Below are positions 1 to 6,154 of a DNA stretch of 17,032 nucleotides, piece by piece. Position 1 is the stretch's first letter; each line of letters starts with the position of its first letter. This DNA is from JAHEEL01 sp039715165. Lineage in GTDB: Bacteria; Actinomycetota; Acidimicrobiia; Spongiisociales; UBA5794. Both the position numbers and the translations under genes were made by a program. The stretch is taken from contig JBDLHX010000049.1 of the NCBI GenBank assembly GCA_039715165.1, positions 1 through 17,032 of the forward strand. The letters are read 5' to 3'. The notes under the pieces were generated by a model. The model worked only from the letters and a program-made list of their open reading frames with translations. It was not told the origin of the DNA and made no database searches.

Positions 1-2430
1 GTGCCCCTCCTCACGGCGGAATTCCTTGACGGCGATCGCCTTGCCGGTCTCGCCGTGCGGGACCTTGAGGGAGACGTCGCGAACCTCGCGGGCCTTCTCA
101 CCGAAGATGGCTCGCAGGAGCCGCTCTTCGGGCGTCAGCTCGGTCTCACCCTTCGGGGTGATCTTGCCGACGAGGTAGTCGCCGGGGCCGACTTCTGCGC
201 CGATCCGGATGATGCCCTGCTCGTCGAGGTCCTGGAGAACCTCTTCCGCGACGTTCGGGATGTCTCGCGTGATCTCTTCGGCGCCGAGCTTGGTGTCCCG
301 GGCCTCGATCTCGTGCTCCTCGATGTGAATCGACGTGAGCACGTCGTCCTTGACGAGACGCTCCGAGAGGATGATTGCGTCCTCGAAGTTGTGGCCGTTC
401 CACGGCATGAAGGCGACGAGGAGATTTCGGCCGAGTGCGAGCTCACCGTCCTCGGTCGACGGACCGTCCGCGAGGACGTCGCCCGTCTTGACCTTGTCAC
501 CCTCGGCGACGATCGCCTTCTGGTTGATCGACGTGCCCTGATTCGACCGCTCGAACTTGAGAAGCCGCATCGTGTGCTTCTTGTTGGCGCCCTTCTCCTT
601 GACGACGATCTCGTCACCGGTCACGTTGACGACTTCGCCGTCCACCGGGGAGACGATGACGTCGCCGGAGTCGACCGCGGCTCGGGCTTCGATGCCGGTG
701 CCGACGAGCGGCGCATCCGTCGTGACGAGCGGGACGGCCTGGCGCTGCATGTTCGAACCCATGAGCGCACGGTTCGCGTCATCGTGCTCGAGGAACGGGA
801 TGAGCGCCGTCGAGACCGAAACGAGCTGCTTCGGGGAGACGTCCATGTAGTCCACGTCCGTGGGAGTCACCGAGTCGACGTTGCCGCCGGTCTTGCGCAC
901 GAGGACGCGGTCGTTGACGAACGACCCGTCGTCGTTGAGCGGGGCGTTCGCCTGAGCGATGACGTGTCCCTCTTCCTCCGACGCCGTGAGGTAGTCGATC
1001 TTCTTCGTGACAATGCCGTTCTGGACCCTGCGGTACGGCGACTCGATGAAGCCGAAACGGTTCACCTTCGCGTACGAGGCGAGCGAGCCGATGAGGCCGA
1101 TGTTCGGACCCTCAGGGGTCTCGATCGGGCACATGCGGCCGTAGTGCGACGGGTGAACGTCGCGGACCTCGAAGCCGGCGCGCTCACGGGAGAGGCCGCC
1201 GGGGCCGAGCGCCGACAGGCGGCGTCGGTGGGTGAGGCTGGCGAGCGGGTTCGGCTGATCCATGAACTGGCTCAGCTGGCTCGTGCCGAAGAACTCCTTG
1301 ATCGAAGCAACGACCGGGCGGATGTTGATCAGCGTCTGGGGGGTGATCGCCTCCGGATCCTGCGTCGTCATACGCTCCCGCACGACACGCTCGAGCCGGC
1401 TCAGGCCGACGCGGATCTGGTTCTGAATCAGCTCACCGACCGTCCGCACGCGACGGTTCTGGAAGTTGTCGATGTCGTCGATGTGGTACCCGGCCTCACC
1501 GTTGTGGAGCGCCATGAGGTAGCGAATCGCGTCGAGCATGTCCTCGTCGGCGAGAAGGCCGTCCTCGGCCTGGATATACCCGTCGATGTCGATTGCCGGG
1601 CGCGACAGCTTCTGGTTCAGCTTGTAGCGGCCGACGCGGGTGAGGTCGTAGCGCTTCGGGTTGTTGAAGAGCGTGTTGATGAGACCGCGAGCCGACTCGA
1701 CGGTTGTGAGCTCGCCCGGGCGCAGCTTGCGGTAGAGGTCGAGGAGCGCCTCGTCCTTCGTCGACGTCGGGTCCTTCTCGAGCGTCTCGCGAATGAGGTC
1801 GGAACCGTCGAAGAGCTCGAGGATCTCCTCATCACCCTCGGCGAGGCCGAGTGCCCGAATGAACGTTGTGACGAACTGGCGCCGCTTGCGGTCGACGCGC
1901 ACGCCAACCGTGCCCTTCTTGTCGATGTCGAACTCGAGCCAGGCACCACGACCGGGAATCATCTTCGCCGAGTAGAGGTCCTTGTCGGACGTCTTGTCGA
2001 TGGTGAGGTCGAAGTAGACGCCGGGGCTGCGGACGAGCTGGCTGACGACGACGCGCTCGGTTCCGTTGATGATGAACGTGCCGTTCGAGGTCATCATCGG
2101 GAAGTCGCCGAGGAAGACCTGCTGCTCCTTGATCTCACCCGTCTCACGGTTGAGGAAGCGGGCAGTCACGAAGAGGGGCCTCGAGTAATTGCTGTCGCGA
2201 TCCTTCGCCTCTTCGATCGTGACCGTCGGATCGCCAAAGCGATGGTCGGTCAGTTCGAGGGCGAGGTTGCCGGTGAAGTCCTCGATCGGAGAGATCTCTT
2301 CGAAGATCTGGCGCAGGCCGCGCTCGAGGAATCCATCGAAGGATTCTCGCTGCACGGCGAGGAGATCGGGAAGTGGCTGGACTTCAGGGAGCTTGGCGAA
2401 CGAAAGTCGGGTCGAGCGCGCACGGGCCAA
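1..2430 (-). CDS. rpoB: DNA-directed RNA polymerase subunit beta (3' end outside window)
   Basis: This is the beta subunit of RNA polymerase, which forms half of the active-site cleft and the rifampicin pocket. The reverse strand is open for 810 codons and begins MARARSTRLSFAKLPEV, typical of actinobacterial beta subunits. The rifampicin region is clear (GTSQLSQFMDQ, then THRRRLSALGP), followed by the conserved VRDVHPSHYGRMCPIETPEG and, later, MPWNGHNFEDA. The family is usually about 1,150-1,200 residues, so roughly the last third lies beyond position 1. I chose a TTG start at 2430 because GAGGAGG lies 8 bp upstream and the protein begins there in alignment with the family. The rifampicin-contact residues D391, H401 and S406 (E. 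coli D516, H526, S531) are all the sensitive type. It has its own promoter and is separated from rplL by three unrelated genes. Confidence 0.98.
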   Translation of the reverse strand, partial: MARARSTRLSFAKLPEVQPLPDLLAVQRESFDGFLERGLRQIFEEISPIEDFTGNLALELTDHRFGDPTVTIEEAKDRDSNYSRPLFVTARFLNRETGEIKEQQVFLGDFPMMTSNGTFIINGTERVVVSQLVRSPGVYFDLTIDKTSDKDLYSAKMIPGRGAWLEFDIDKKGTVGVRVDRKRRQFVTTFIRALGLAEGDEEILELFDGSDLIRETLEKDPTSTKDEALLDLYRKLRPGELTTVESARGLINTLFNNPKRYDLTRVGRYKLNQKLSRPAIDIDGYIQAEDGLLADEDMLDAIRYLMALHNGEAGYHIDDIDNFQNRRVRTVGELIQNQIRVGLSRLERVVRERMTTQDPEAITPQTLINIRPVVASIKEFFGTSQLSQFMDQPNPLASLTHRRRLSALGPGGLSRERAGFEVRDVHPSHYGRMCPIETPEGPNIGLIGSLASYAKVNRFGFIESPYRRVQNGIVTKKIDYLTASEEEGHVIAQANAPLNDDGSFVNDRVLVRKTGGNVDSVTPTDVDYMDVSPKQLVSVSTALIPFLEHDDANRALMGSNMQRQAVPLVTTDAPLVGTGIEARAAVDSGDVIVSPVDGEVVNVTGDEIVVKEKGANKKHTMRLLKFERSNQGTSINQKAIVAEGDKVKTGDVLADGPSTEDGELALGRNLLVAFMPWNGHNFEDAIILSERLVKDDVLTSIHIEEHEIEARDTKLGAEEITRDIPNVAEEVLQDLDEQGIIRIGAEVGPGDYLVGKITPKGETELTPEERLLRAIFGEKAREVRDVSLKVPHGETGKAIAVKEFRREEGH

Positions 2431-2576
2431 GAGAGGATCCTCCTCGTTTGGATGCGGTCAGCGGAGCTGCGGGCAGGGCTACGGAACGACGGAGAATAGC
2501 ACAAATCCGGGGTAGCGCACGGCTAACCCGGCTCTTCCTTCGGAGAGTCGTCGTTGGACGTTCAATTGATGTGCGC

Positions 2577-2606
2577 AACATACAACGAAACGCCCGACCC
2601 CGTCAA
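2577..2606 (-). promoter_or_regulatory. Predicted promoter of rpoB
   Basis: On the minus strand a -35-like TTGACG (2606-2601), an 18-bp spacer and a -10-like TATGTT (2582-2577) lie about 150 bp upstream of the rpoB start. This is the best sigma-70-type match in the gap. A second, extended -10-like TGCTATTCT nearer the gene has no good -35. Transcription from the first would give an untranslated leader of roughly 140 nt. A heptamer repeat array ends 8 bp upstream of the -35. Confidence 0.5.
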
Positions 2607-2614
2607 GGTCCTCC

Positions 2615-2649
2615 AAGTAGCAAGACACAAGACACAAGTAGCAAGACCC
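2615..2649. repeat. Tandem heptamer array, AAGTAGC/AAGACAC type (five units)
   Basis: Five consecutive 7-bp units read on the plus strand: AAGTAGC, AAGACAC (twice), AAGTAGC, then AAGACCC. They sit in the gap between the membrane-protein stop (2700) and the predicted rpoB promoter. The same two unit types make up the arrays on both sides of the four-helix-bundle gene near 7.3 and 7.8 kb. No inverted partner array or gene is found here, so this looks like a solo copy. Confidence 0.9.
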
Positions 2650-2699
2650 GTCGGCTGGACGCCATCACGCACCTGCCGTCACCTTTCGACTCTGGGTTG

Positions 2700-3080
2700 T
2701 CACTGGGCTGCGAGTGTGGGCCCGTGGTGATGGATGTCCGAACGCAACCCGAGCGCGCCGAGCGTCAGCGGCCCGACGATCAGCAACACGAGAGCAACGG
2801 TGTTGACCTCGTTGAGCATCTTCCACACAGCGAGACCCGGAAGCACCCCGAGCACCAATCCGGCGAAGACCTGCCCTTTCGTGTGTGGCATCGATCGGGC
2901 ACCGATGATCGCTCCGATGATTGCTCCGGCGACGATCAGGAGCATTCCCGTCAAGCCCCAAATCATCCCGGCCTGATCCGCGAAGCCATCCGTCACCGTC
3001 GAGGCGATGAAGATCATCGCGAAACCGGGGATCACACCAACTACAACGCCGACGAGCATGCCGACCAAACGATCGCCCAT
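2700..3080 (-). CDS. Small hypothetical membrane protein (four predicted TM helices)
   Basis: I do not recognise this 126-residue protein. It has four hydrophobic stretches, at about residues 5-27, 38-60, 70-86 and 93-112, rich in Gly, Val, Leu and Ile with small-residue packing motifs (GVVVGVIPG, GAIIGAIIGA). A short C-terminal tail ends in a His-containing segment (DIHHHGP). I chose the ATG at 3080 because a run of GGAGG repeats lies just upstream, ending 6 bp before it; the open frame continues upstream but encodes only a low-complexity arginine run. It has no signal-peptide cleavage site or catalytic motif. It lies alone between the hairpin-rich region and rpoB, on the same strand. The membrane location is well supported; the function is unknown. 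Confidence 0.7.
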   Translation of the reverse strand: MGDRLVGMLVGVVVGVIPGFAMIFIASTVTDGFADQAGMIWGLTGMLLIVAGAIIGAIIGARSMPHTKGQVFAGLVLGVLPGLAVWKMLNEVNTVALVLLIVGPLTLGALGLRSDIHHHGPTLAAQ

Positions 3081-3207
3081 GATCAACCTCCTCCTCCTCC
3101 TCCTCCACCACCCTCCATCATCCGTCGGTGAGGGCCGCACGTCCATCGGGCATCACCCCGACCCATTCTTCCCCCAGCAGGGCTTGTCCCTTCCTCCCCC
3201 AGCGCAG

Positions 3208-3220
3208 CCTCAATCCACGG
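3208..3220 (+). repeat. CCTCAATCCACGG repeat, copy 1
   Basis: The 13-mer CCTCAATCCACGG at 3208-3220 recurs exactly at 3275-3287. Its last ten bases recur inverted as CCGTGGATTG at 3531-3540. The copies bracket the C/G-tract hairpin element. Confidence 0.8.
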
Positions 3221-3274
3221 TCAGTCGAGCGAAGTGCCGCGTTGCAGAGGCTGATCTTCGCCTCCCCCGTGAAC

Positions 3275-3287
3275 CCTCAATCCACGG
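3275..3287 (+). repeat. CCTCAATCCACGG repeat, copy 2
   Basis: Exact second copy of the 13-mer at 3208-3220. The inverted partner CCGTGGATTG lies at 3531-3540, so the core could act as widely spaced inverted repeats bounding about 255 bp. Confidence 0.8.
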
Positions 3288-3323
3288 ACTCTCGGACGAG
3301 AGCGAACACCTCCCCACAACCCA

Positions 3324-3388
3324 TGTCCCCCCGGACCGAAGGGACGGGGGGACGCGCCCGAGCTGATGCTCGGGCGCAGGGGGGACAG
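3324..3388. repeat. C/G-tract hairpin repeat element, copy 1
   Basis: This 65-bp element starts TGTCCCCCCGGAC. It continues with GGACGGGGGGACGCG, then a perfect 10-bp stem (GCGCCCGAGC / GCTCGGGCGC, TGAT loop, 3354-3377), and closes with CGCAGGGGGGACAG. The opening GTCCCCCC can pair with either of the two GGGGGGAC blocks, giving two alternative folds. A second copy with the same framework but a different inner stem lies at 10623-10690. Its role is unknown; a bidirectional terminator or a REP/MITE-like repeat are both plausible. Confidence 0.85.
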
Positions 3389-3479
3389 TTCCACCTGCGA
3401 GCAACGCGCACCACAAGGGATCCTGTCCCACATCGAGTTCCCCCAAACCTGCACCGCCCCCCTAATGCCCTACCGGGCA

Positions 3480-3502
3480 TCTCCCCCAGTCCCTGGGGGA
3501 GA
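3480..3502. terminator. Hairpin downstream of the helicase gene (possible terminator)
   Basis: A perfect 10-bp stem (TCTCCCCCAG / CTGGGGGAGA) closes a 3-nt TCC loop. A 6-bp hairpin (ATGCCC TACC GGGCAT, 3465-3480) abuts it. It lies about 90 bp after the helicase stop in the direction of that transcript. There is no clear U-tract, so the terminator call is tentative. Confidence 0.4.
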
Positions 3503-3530
3503 AACCAAACGCCGTCACGCAGCGAAGAAA

Positions 3531-3540
3531 CCGTGGATTG
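3531..3540 (-). repeat. Inverted copy of CAATCCACGG
   Basis: CCGTGGATTG is the exact reverse complement of the core of the repeats at 3211-3220 and 3278-3287. It lies about 50 bp from the helicase stop codon. Confidence 0.75.
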
Positions 3541-3591
3541 AAGCGCAGTGGATCGATTAGGAGCGGTCCGCCATCGCCTCGGTAAACAGCC

Positions 3592-5202
3592 CTACCAGCC
3601 GAGGGCCTTCTTCGTCGCCCTGGAACCGATCACGATGAGGAGCGCCTTCGCCCGGCTCATGCCGATGTATGCGAGCGCCTTCTGCTGCGGCGTCTCGGCT
3701 CCGTCGAGGACGACGAACACCACATCGTTCTCAAGTCCCTTGAACCGGTGGATCGTCTCGACGACGAGGCCGTCGGATCCGAGGGAGCCGACCTTGACGC
3801 CGCCGACCACCTTCCCCTTCCCCTCGTCCACGGGGCGCCGGTGACTGCCGAGGACCGTGATCTGGTCGGGGCGCACGCCCTCGTCCGAGATCAACCGGCC
3901 GATCGCGACGTCGAGCGCCTCGAACTTCTCCTCATCGGAGTCAGCGACGATGAACTGCGGCGCCATCCCGTCGACGCCCAGCGAGGCCGACTCGTCGCCG
4001 AAGACGGCAGCCACCTTCTTGGCGATCGGGAGCGTGTTGCGGCAGTTGACGTCGAGCGGGAACGGCTCCTCGTCGATGGGTGACTCCCATCCGTCGACGT
4101 AGATGGCCTGGTTGGGATCGGCGAACACGTAGAACGGTCCATCGTCCGGATCCTCAAGCATCATCTGGAGCGCCATGAACCAACGGGGGAAGAAGTCCTG
4201 GCCCTCGTCGACCACGATGGCATCAAACACGACTCCGGTGCGCTCGATTGCCGTCATCAGCAAGTCGGGAACGTTCTCGTTGAACCACTCTTCGGACACA
4301 CGCACAGGGATATCGACGTCGGCCTCGCTGAAGAGCTCACGAGCGAACGCGTGGAAGCTCTGGGCTGTGACACCGGGCAGGTCTGCGATCTCTTCGGCGA
4401 GGTGATCGCCGAGCGGACGGTTGTAGCACGTGAGGAGCACACGCGCGCCTTCCGCCGCGAGTCGCCGCGCCCGCTCGACGGCGAGGACGGTCTTGCCGGT
4501 GCCTGCTCCCCCTGTGATCAGGGCCCGTCGATGGCGCCGGAGGAGGTCGAGCAGCCGGACTTGCTCGGCCGTCAGGTCGATCAGCTGTTGTGCGGTTTCG
4601 CCGAGCTCGGTTCCGATCGTCGTTCGGATCCGGATGGTCGGGGCAAGGAGATTCGTGATCGCCTCGACCTGGTCCTTGGTCAGATCGGCCTCGATCCGCG
4701 CGTAGGCAAGCAGCCGATTGATCGCCGCCGGCAGATCACGCAGGTTGTCCTTGGCGATCGTCATCTCGACGGGCATGTCGGGTCCGAGGTCACCCGGGTG
4801 AGACGCGGCAGGCAGCACAACGGCTCGCGTCGCCGGGAGGTTCCCGAGAGTGGGGACCGCGCGTTCGAGGTACGCCTTGAGGTCGTACATCCCCCCTTTC
4901 GCCTGCTCGAACGGGGAGCGCGGGAGTTCATGCCAGGCGCCGCCGCTCGCGTCTCGCTGGAGCCATGTCCCGCCACGGACGTCGAGGAGGCCGCCTTTGA
5001 CCTCGAGAACGATCATCCCGTACTTCGGATGGACAAGAACGAAATCGGCCTCCCCGTCAAACATGCGAGACCGCTTCGGAACCTGCCAGGCGACCGAGTG
5101 GAAGACGCGCCATGACTTGGGGAGTGACTCGAGCGCCCGCCAAGCGGCGCGCTCAGAACCGGGGGTGTCGGGTCCGGGGCTGTGGGGATAGAAATGGGGC
5201 AT
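3592..5202 (-). CDS. NERD nuclease-domain / UvrD-like superfamily 1 helicase
   Basis: This 536-residue protein joins an N-terminal nuclease-related domain (NERD, about residues 15-120) to a superfamily 1 ATPase/helicase core. The nuclease-like part shows E17, D53 and the E67-V-K69 motif expected of PD-(D/E)XK-type folds. Helicase motifs are: Walker A GGAGTGKT (231-238), SFHAFAREL (282-290), Walker B DEGQD (332-336), FADPNQAIY (360-368), NCRNT, TIHRFKGLE (483-491) and YIGMSRAK (512-519). It probably acts on DNA ends or repair intermediates in the cytoplasm, but the substrate is not known for this family. The ATG at 5202 gives a full NERD domain, although no Shine-Dalgarno sequence is visible. 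It starts 15 bp after the thioesterase stop, so the two are probably co-transcribed. Confidence 0.9.
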   Translation of the reverse strand: MPHFYPHSPGPDTPGSERAAWRALESLPKSWRVFHSVAWQVPKRSRMFDGEADFVLVHPKYGMIVLEVKGGLLDVRGGTWLQRDASGGAWHELPRSPFEQAKGGMYDLKAYLERAVPTLGNLPATRAVVLPAASHPGDLGPDMPVEMTIAKDNLRDLPAAINRLLAYARIEADLTKDQVEAITNLLAPTIRIRTTIGTELGETAQQLIDLTAEQVRLLDLLRRHRRALITGGAGTGKTVLAVERARRLAAEGARVLLTCYNRPLGDHLAEEIADLPGVTAQSFHAFARELFSEADVDIPVRVSEEWFNENVPDLLMTAIERTGVVFDAIVVDEGQDFFPRWFMALQMMLEDPDDGPFYVFADPNQAIYVDGWESPIDEEPFPLDVNCRNTLPIAKKVAAVFGDESASLGVDGMAPQFIVADSDEEKFEALDVAIGRLISDEGVRPDQITVLGSHRRPVDEGKGKVVGGVKVGSLGSDGLVVETIHRFKGLENDVVFVVLDGAETPQQKALAYIGMSRAKALLIVIGSRATKKALGW

Positions 5203-5217
5203 GACTGTGGGGCCGGA

Positions 5218-5631
5218 CTATGGCCGCGAGTAACAGCCCTGTGCAACCGCGACGAGCTTGTCCGGGGATCCGTCGACCCAGAGCTCAATCGTGCCGACGA
5301 GCCGCCGGGCGCTCGACGAGTTGATGACCGCGCGTGCCATGAGGTCTCCGCCTTGCGCCGGGCGGACGAACCGGACGGACATCTCGCTCGTGACGGCCAT
5401 CGCCTCGAGACCAATCACCGTGAACGTGGCGAACCAGAGGGCGCTGTCCGCGAGCGCGAAGATGTTCGGTCCGCTGATGTAGTCGCCCGGCCGCAGCTGG
5501 GTCTCGTCGAAAGTCAACCGGGCGGTCGCGGTCCGATCGCCCAGCTCCTCACAACGAACCCCGTTGTGGGCTGCGGCTGGAAACGCCTCGGCAACGAACG
5601 TGTTCACTTCCTCAGCGGTCAGTCCGGCCAT
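5218..5631 (-). CDS. PaaI-type hotdog-fold acyl-CoA thioesterase
   Basis: This 137-residue single hotdog domain resembles the PaaI/YbgC-like thioesterases, which hydrolyse acyl-CoA thioesters in the cytoplasm. The characteristic stretch is ISGPNIFALADSALWFA (about residues 52-68, the central helix with its acidic residue), followed by EMSVRFVRPAQGGDLMARA. The length is normal for the family. The start at 5631 lacks a ribosome site, but a -10-like TATGGT lies 6 bp upstream, so a leaderless transcript is possible. It is the first gene after the rplL terminator and leads into the helicase. The acyl substrate cannot be told from sequence. Confidence 0.85.
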   Translation of the reverse strand: MAGLTAEEVNTFVAEAFPAAAHNGVRCEELGDRTATARLTFDETQLRPGDYISGPNIFALADSALWFATFTVIGLEAMAVTSEMSVRFVRPAQGGDLMARAVINSSSARRLVGTIELWVDGSPDKLVAVAQGCYSRP

Positions 5632-5637
5632 GGGGAG

Positions 5638-5643
5638 ACCATA
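5638..5643 (-). promoter_or_regulatory. Possible -10 box for a leaderless thioesterase transcript
   Basis: TATGGT (TANNNT type) on the minus strand is followed by CTCCCC and the ATG at 5631. This places a predicted transcription start at or next to the start codon. No Shine-Dalgarno sequence and no strong -35 are visible. Confidence 0.35.
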
Positions 5644-5685
5644 GATCCGCGGCGAATCGTGTTCCCCTCCCTCAGACGAGAACGA

Positions 5686-5715
5686 GAAGGGGAGCGGCTC
5701 TCACCGCTCCCCTTC
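5686..5715 (-). terminator. Intrinsic-type terminator after rplL
   Basis: A perfect 12-bp stem (GAAGGGGAGCGG / CCGCTCCCCTTC) with a 6-nt loop is followed on the minus strand by a T-rich CTCGTTCTCGTCT. It lies about 50 bp beyond the rplL stop and before the thioesterase start. It probably ends the rplJ-rplL transcript. Confidence 0.8.
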
Positions 5716-5718
5716 CGT

Positions 5719-5753
5719 GTACTTGGTACTGAGTACTGAGTACTTGATACGTC
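5719..5753. repeat. Tandem heptamer array, GTACTGA/GTACTTG type (four to five units)
   Basis: Consecutive 7-bp units read on the plus strand: GTACTTG, GTACTGA (twice), GTACTTG and a diverged ATACGTC. The array lies between the rplL stop and the terminator hairpin. The same unit type recurs between rplA and rplK at 9003-9023. Confidence 0.85.
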
Positions 5754-5764
5754 GGCGAAGCCGA

Positions 5765-6151
5765 CTACTTCAGTTCCACCGTCGCGCCGGCACCCTCGAG
5801 GGTCTCCTTCGCTTTCTCGGCGGCATCCTTGTCGACGCCTTCCACGACGGGAGCCGGGGCGCCATCAACGAGGGCCTTGGCTTCCTTGAGACCGAGGCTC
5901 GTGAGACTACGAACCTCCTTGATCACCTGGATCTTCTTGTCGCCTGCGGCGACGAGGACGACGTCGAATTCGTCCTTCTCTTCCTCAGCGGCGGCTTCGC
6001 CACCACCGGCGGCCGGTGCGGCCGCGATGGCCACCGGCGCTGCTGCTGTTACGTCGAACTTCTCCTCAAAGGCCTTGAGGAACTCTGACAGCTCGAGGAC
6101 ACTCATCTCCTCGAAGACAGCGAGCAGTTCTTCGCTCGTCATCTTGGCCAT
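5765..6151 (-). CDS. rplL: 50S ribosomal protein bL12 (L7/L12)
   Basis: This is the ribosomal stalk protein that recruits translation GTPases; dimers bind the C-terminal helix of L10. The 128-residue protein has the N-terminal dimerisation helices (EELLAVFEEMSVLELSEFLKAFEEKFDV), an Ala/Gly/Glu hinge (about 36-60) and the C-terminal domain (EFDVVLVAAGDKKIQVIKEVRSLTSLGLKEAKALVD). The length is normal. The ATG at 6151 follows GAGGAGG by 8 bp and lies only 3 bp after the rplJ stop, so the two are translated from one message. A heptamer array and a strong terminator follow. Confidence 0.98.
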   Translation of the reverse strand: MAKMTSEELLAVFEEMSVLELSEFLKAFEEKFDVTAAAPVAIAAAPAAGGGEAAAEEEKDEFDVVLVAAGDKKIQVIKEVRSLTSLGLKEAKALVDGAPAPVVEGVDKDAAEKAKETLEGAGATVELK

Positions 6152-6154
6152 GTT

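Larger units (their letters stand above)
3081..3591. other. Non-coding, hairpin- and repeat-rich region
   Basis: This 511-bp gap lies between the helicase stop and the membrane-protein start. I see no credible gene; the short open frames here lack ribosome sites and have proline/arginine-rich compositions typical of shadow translation. It holds a polypurine/polypyrimidine tract (3087-3110), three copies of CAATCCACGG (two direct, one inverted), a 65-bp C/G-tract repeat element, and two simple hairpins (3465-3480 and 3480-3502). Several C5-6 tracts (TCCCCCAG) recur. Confidence 0.7.

Noticed and set aside
1..2499. 832-codon open frame on the plus strand
   Set aside because: It lies opposite rpoB, which is conserved residue by residue on the minus strand; the plus-strand product is Arg/Glu/Val-rich and matches nothing. 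High-GC codon use keeps the opposite frame open.
3128..3541. Plus-strand open frames across the hairpin-rich gap
   Set aside because: They run through repeats and palindromes, are Pro/Arg/Ser-rich and have no ribosome site.
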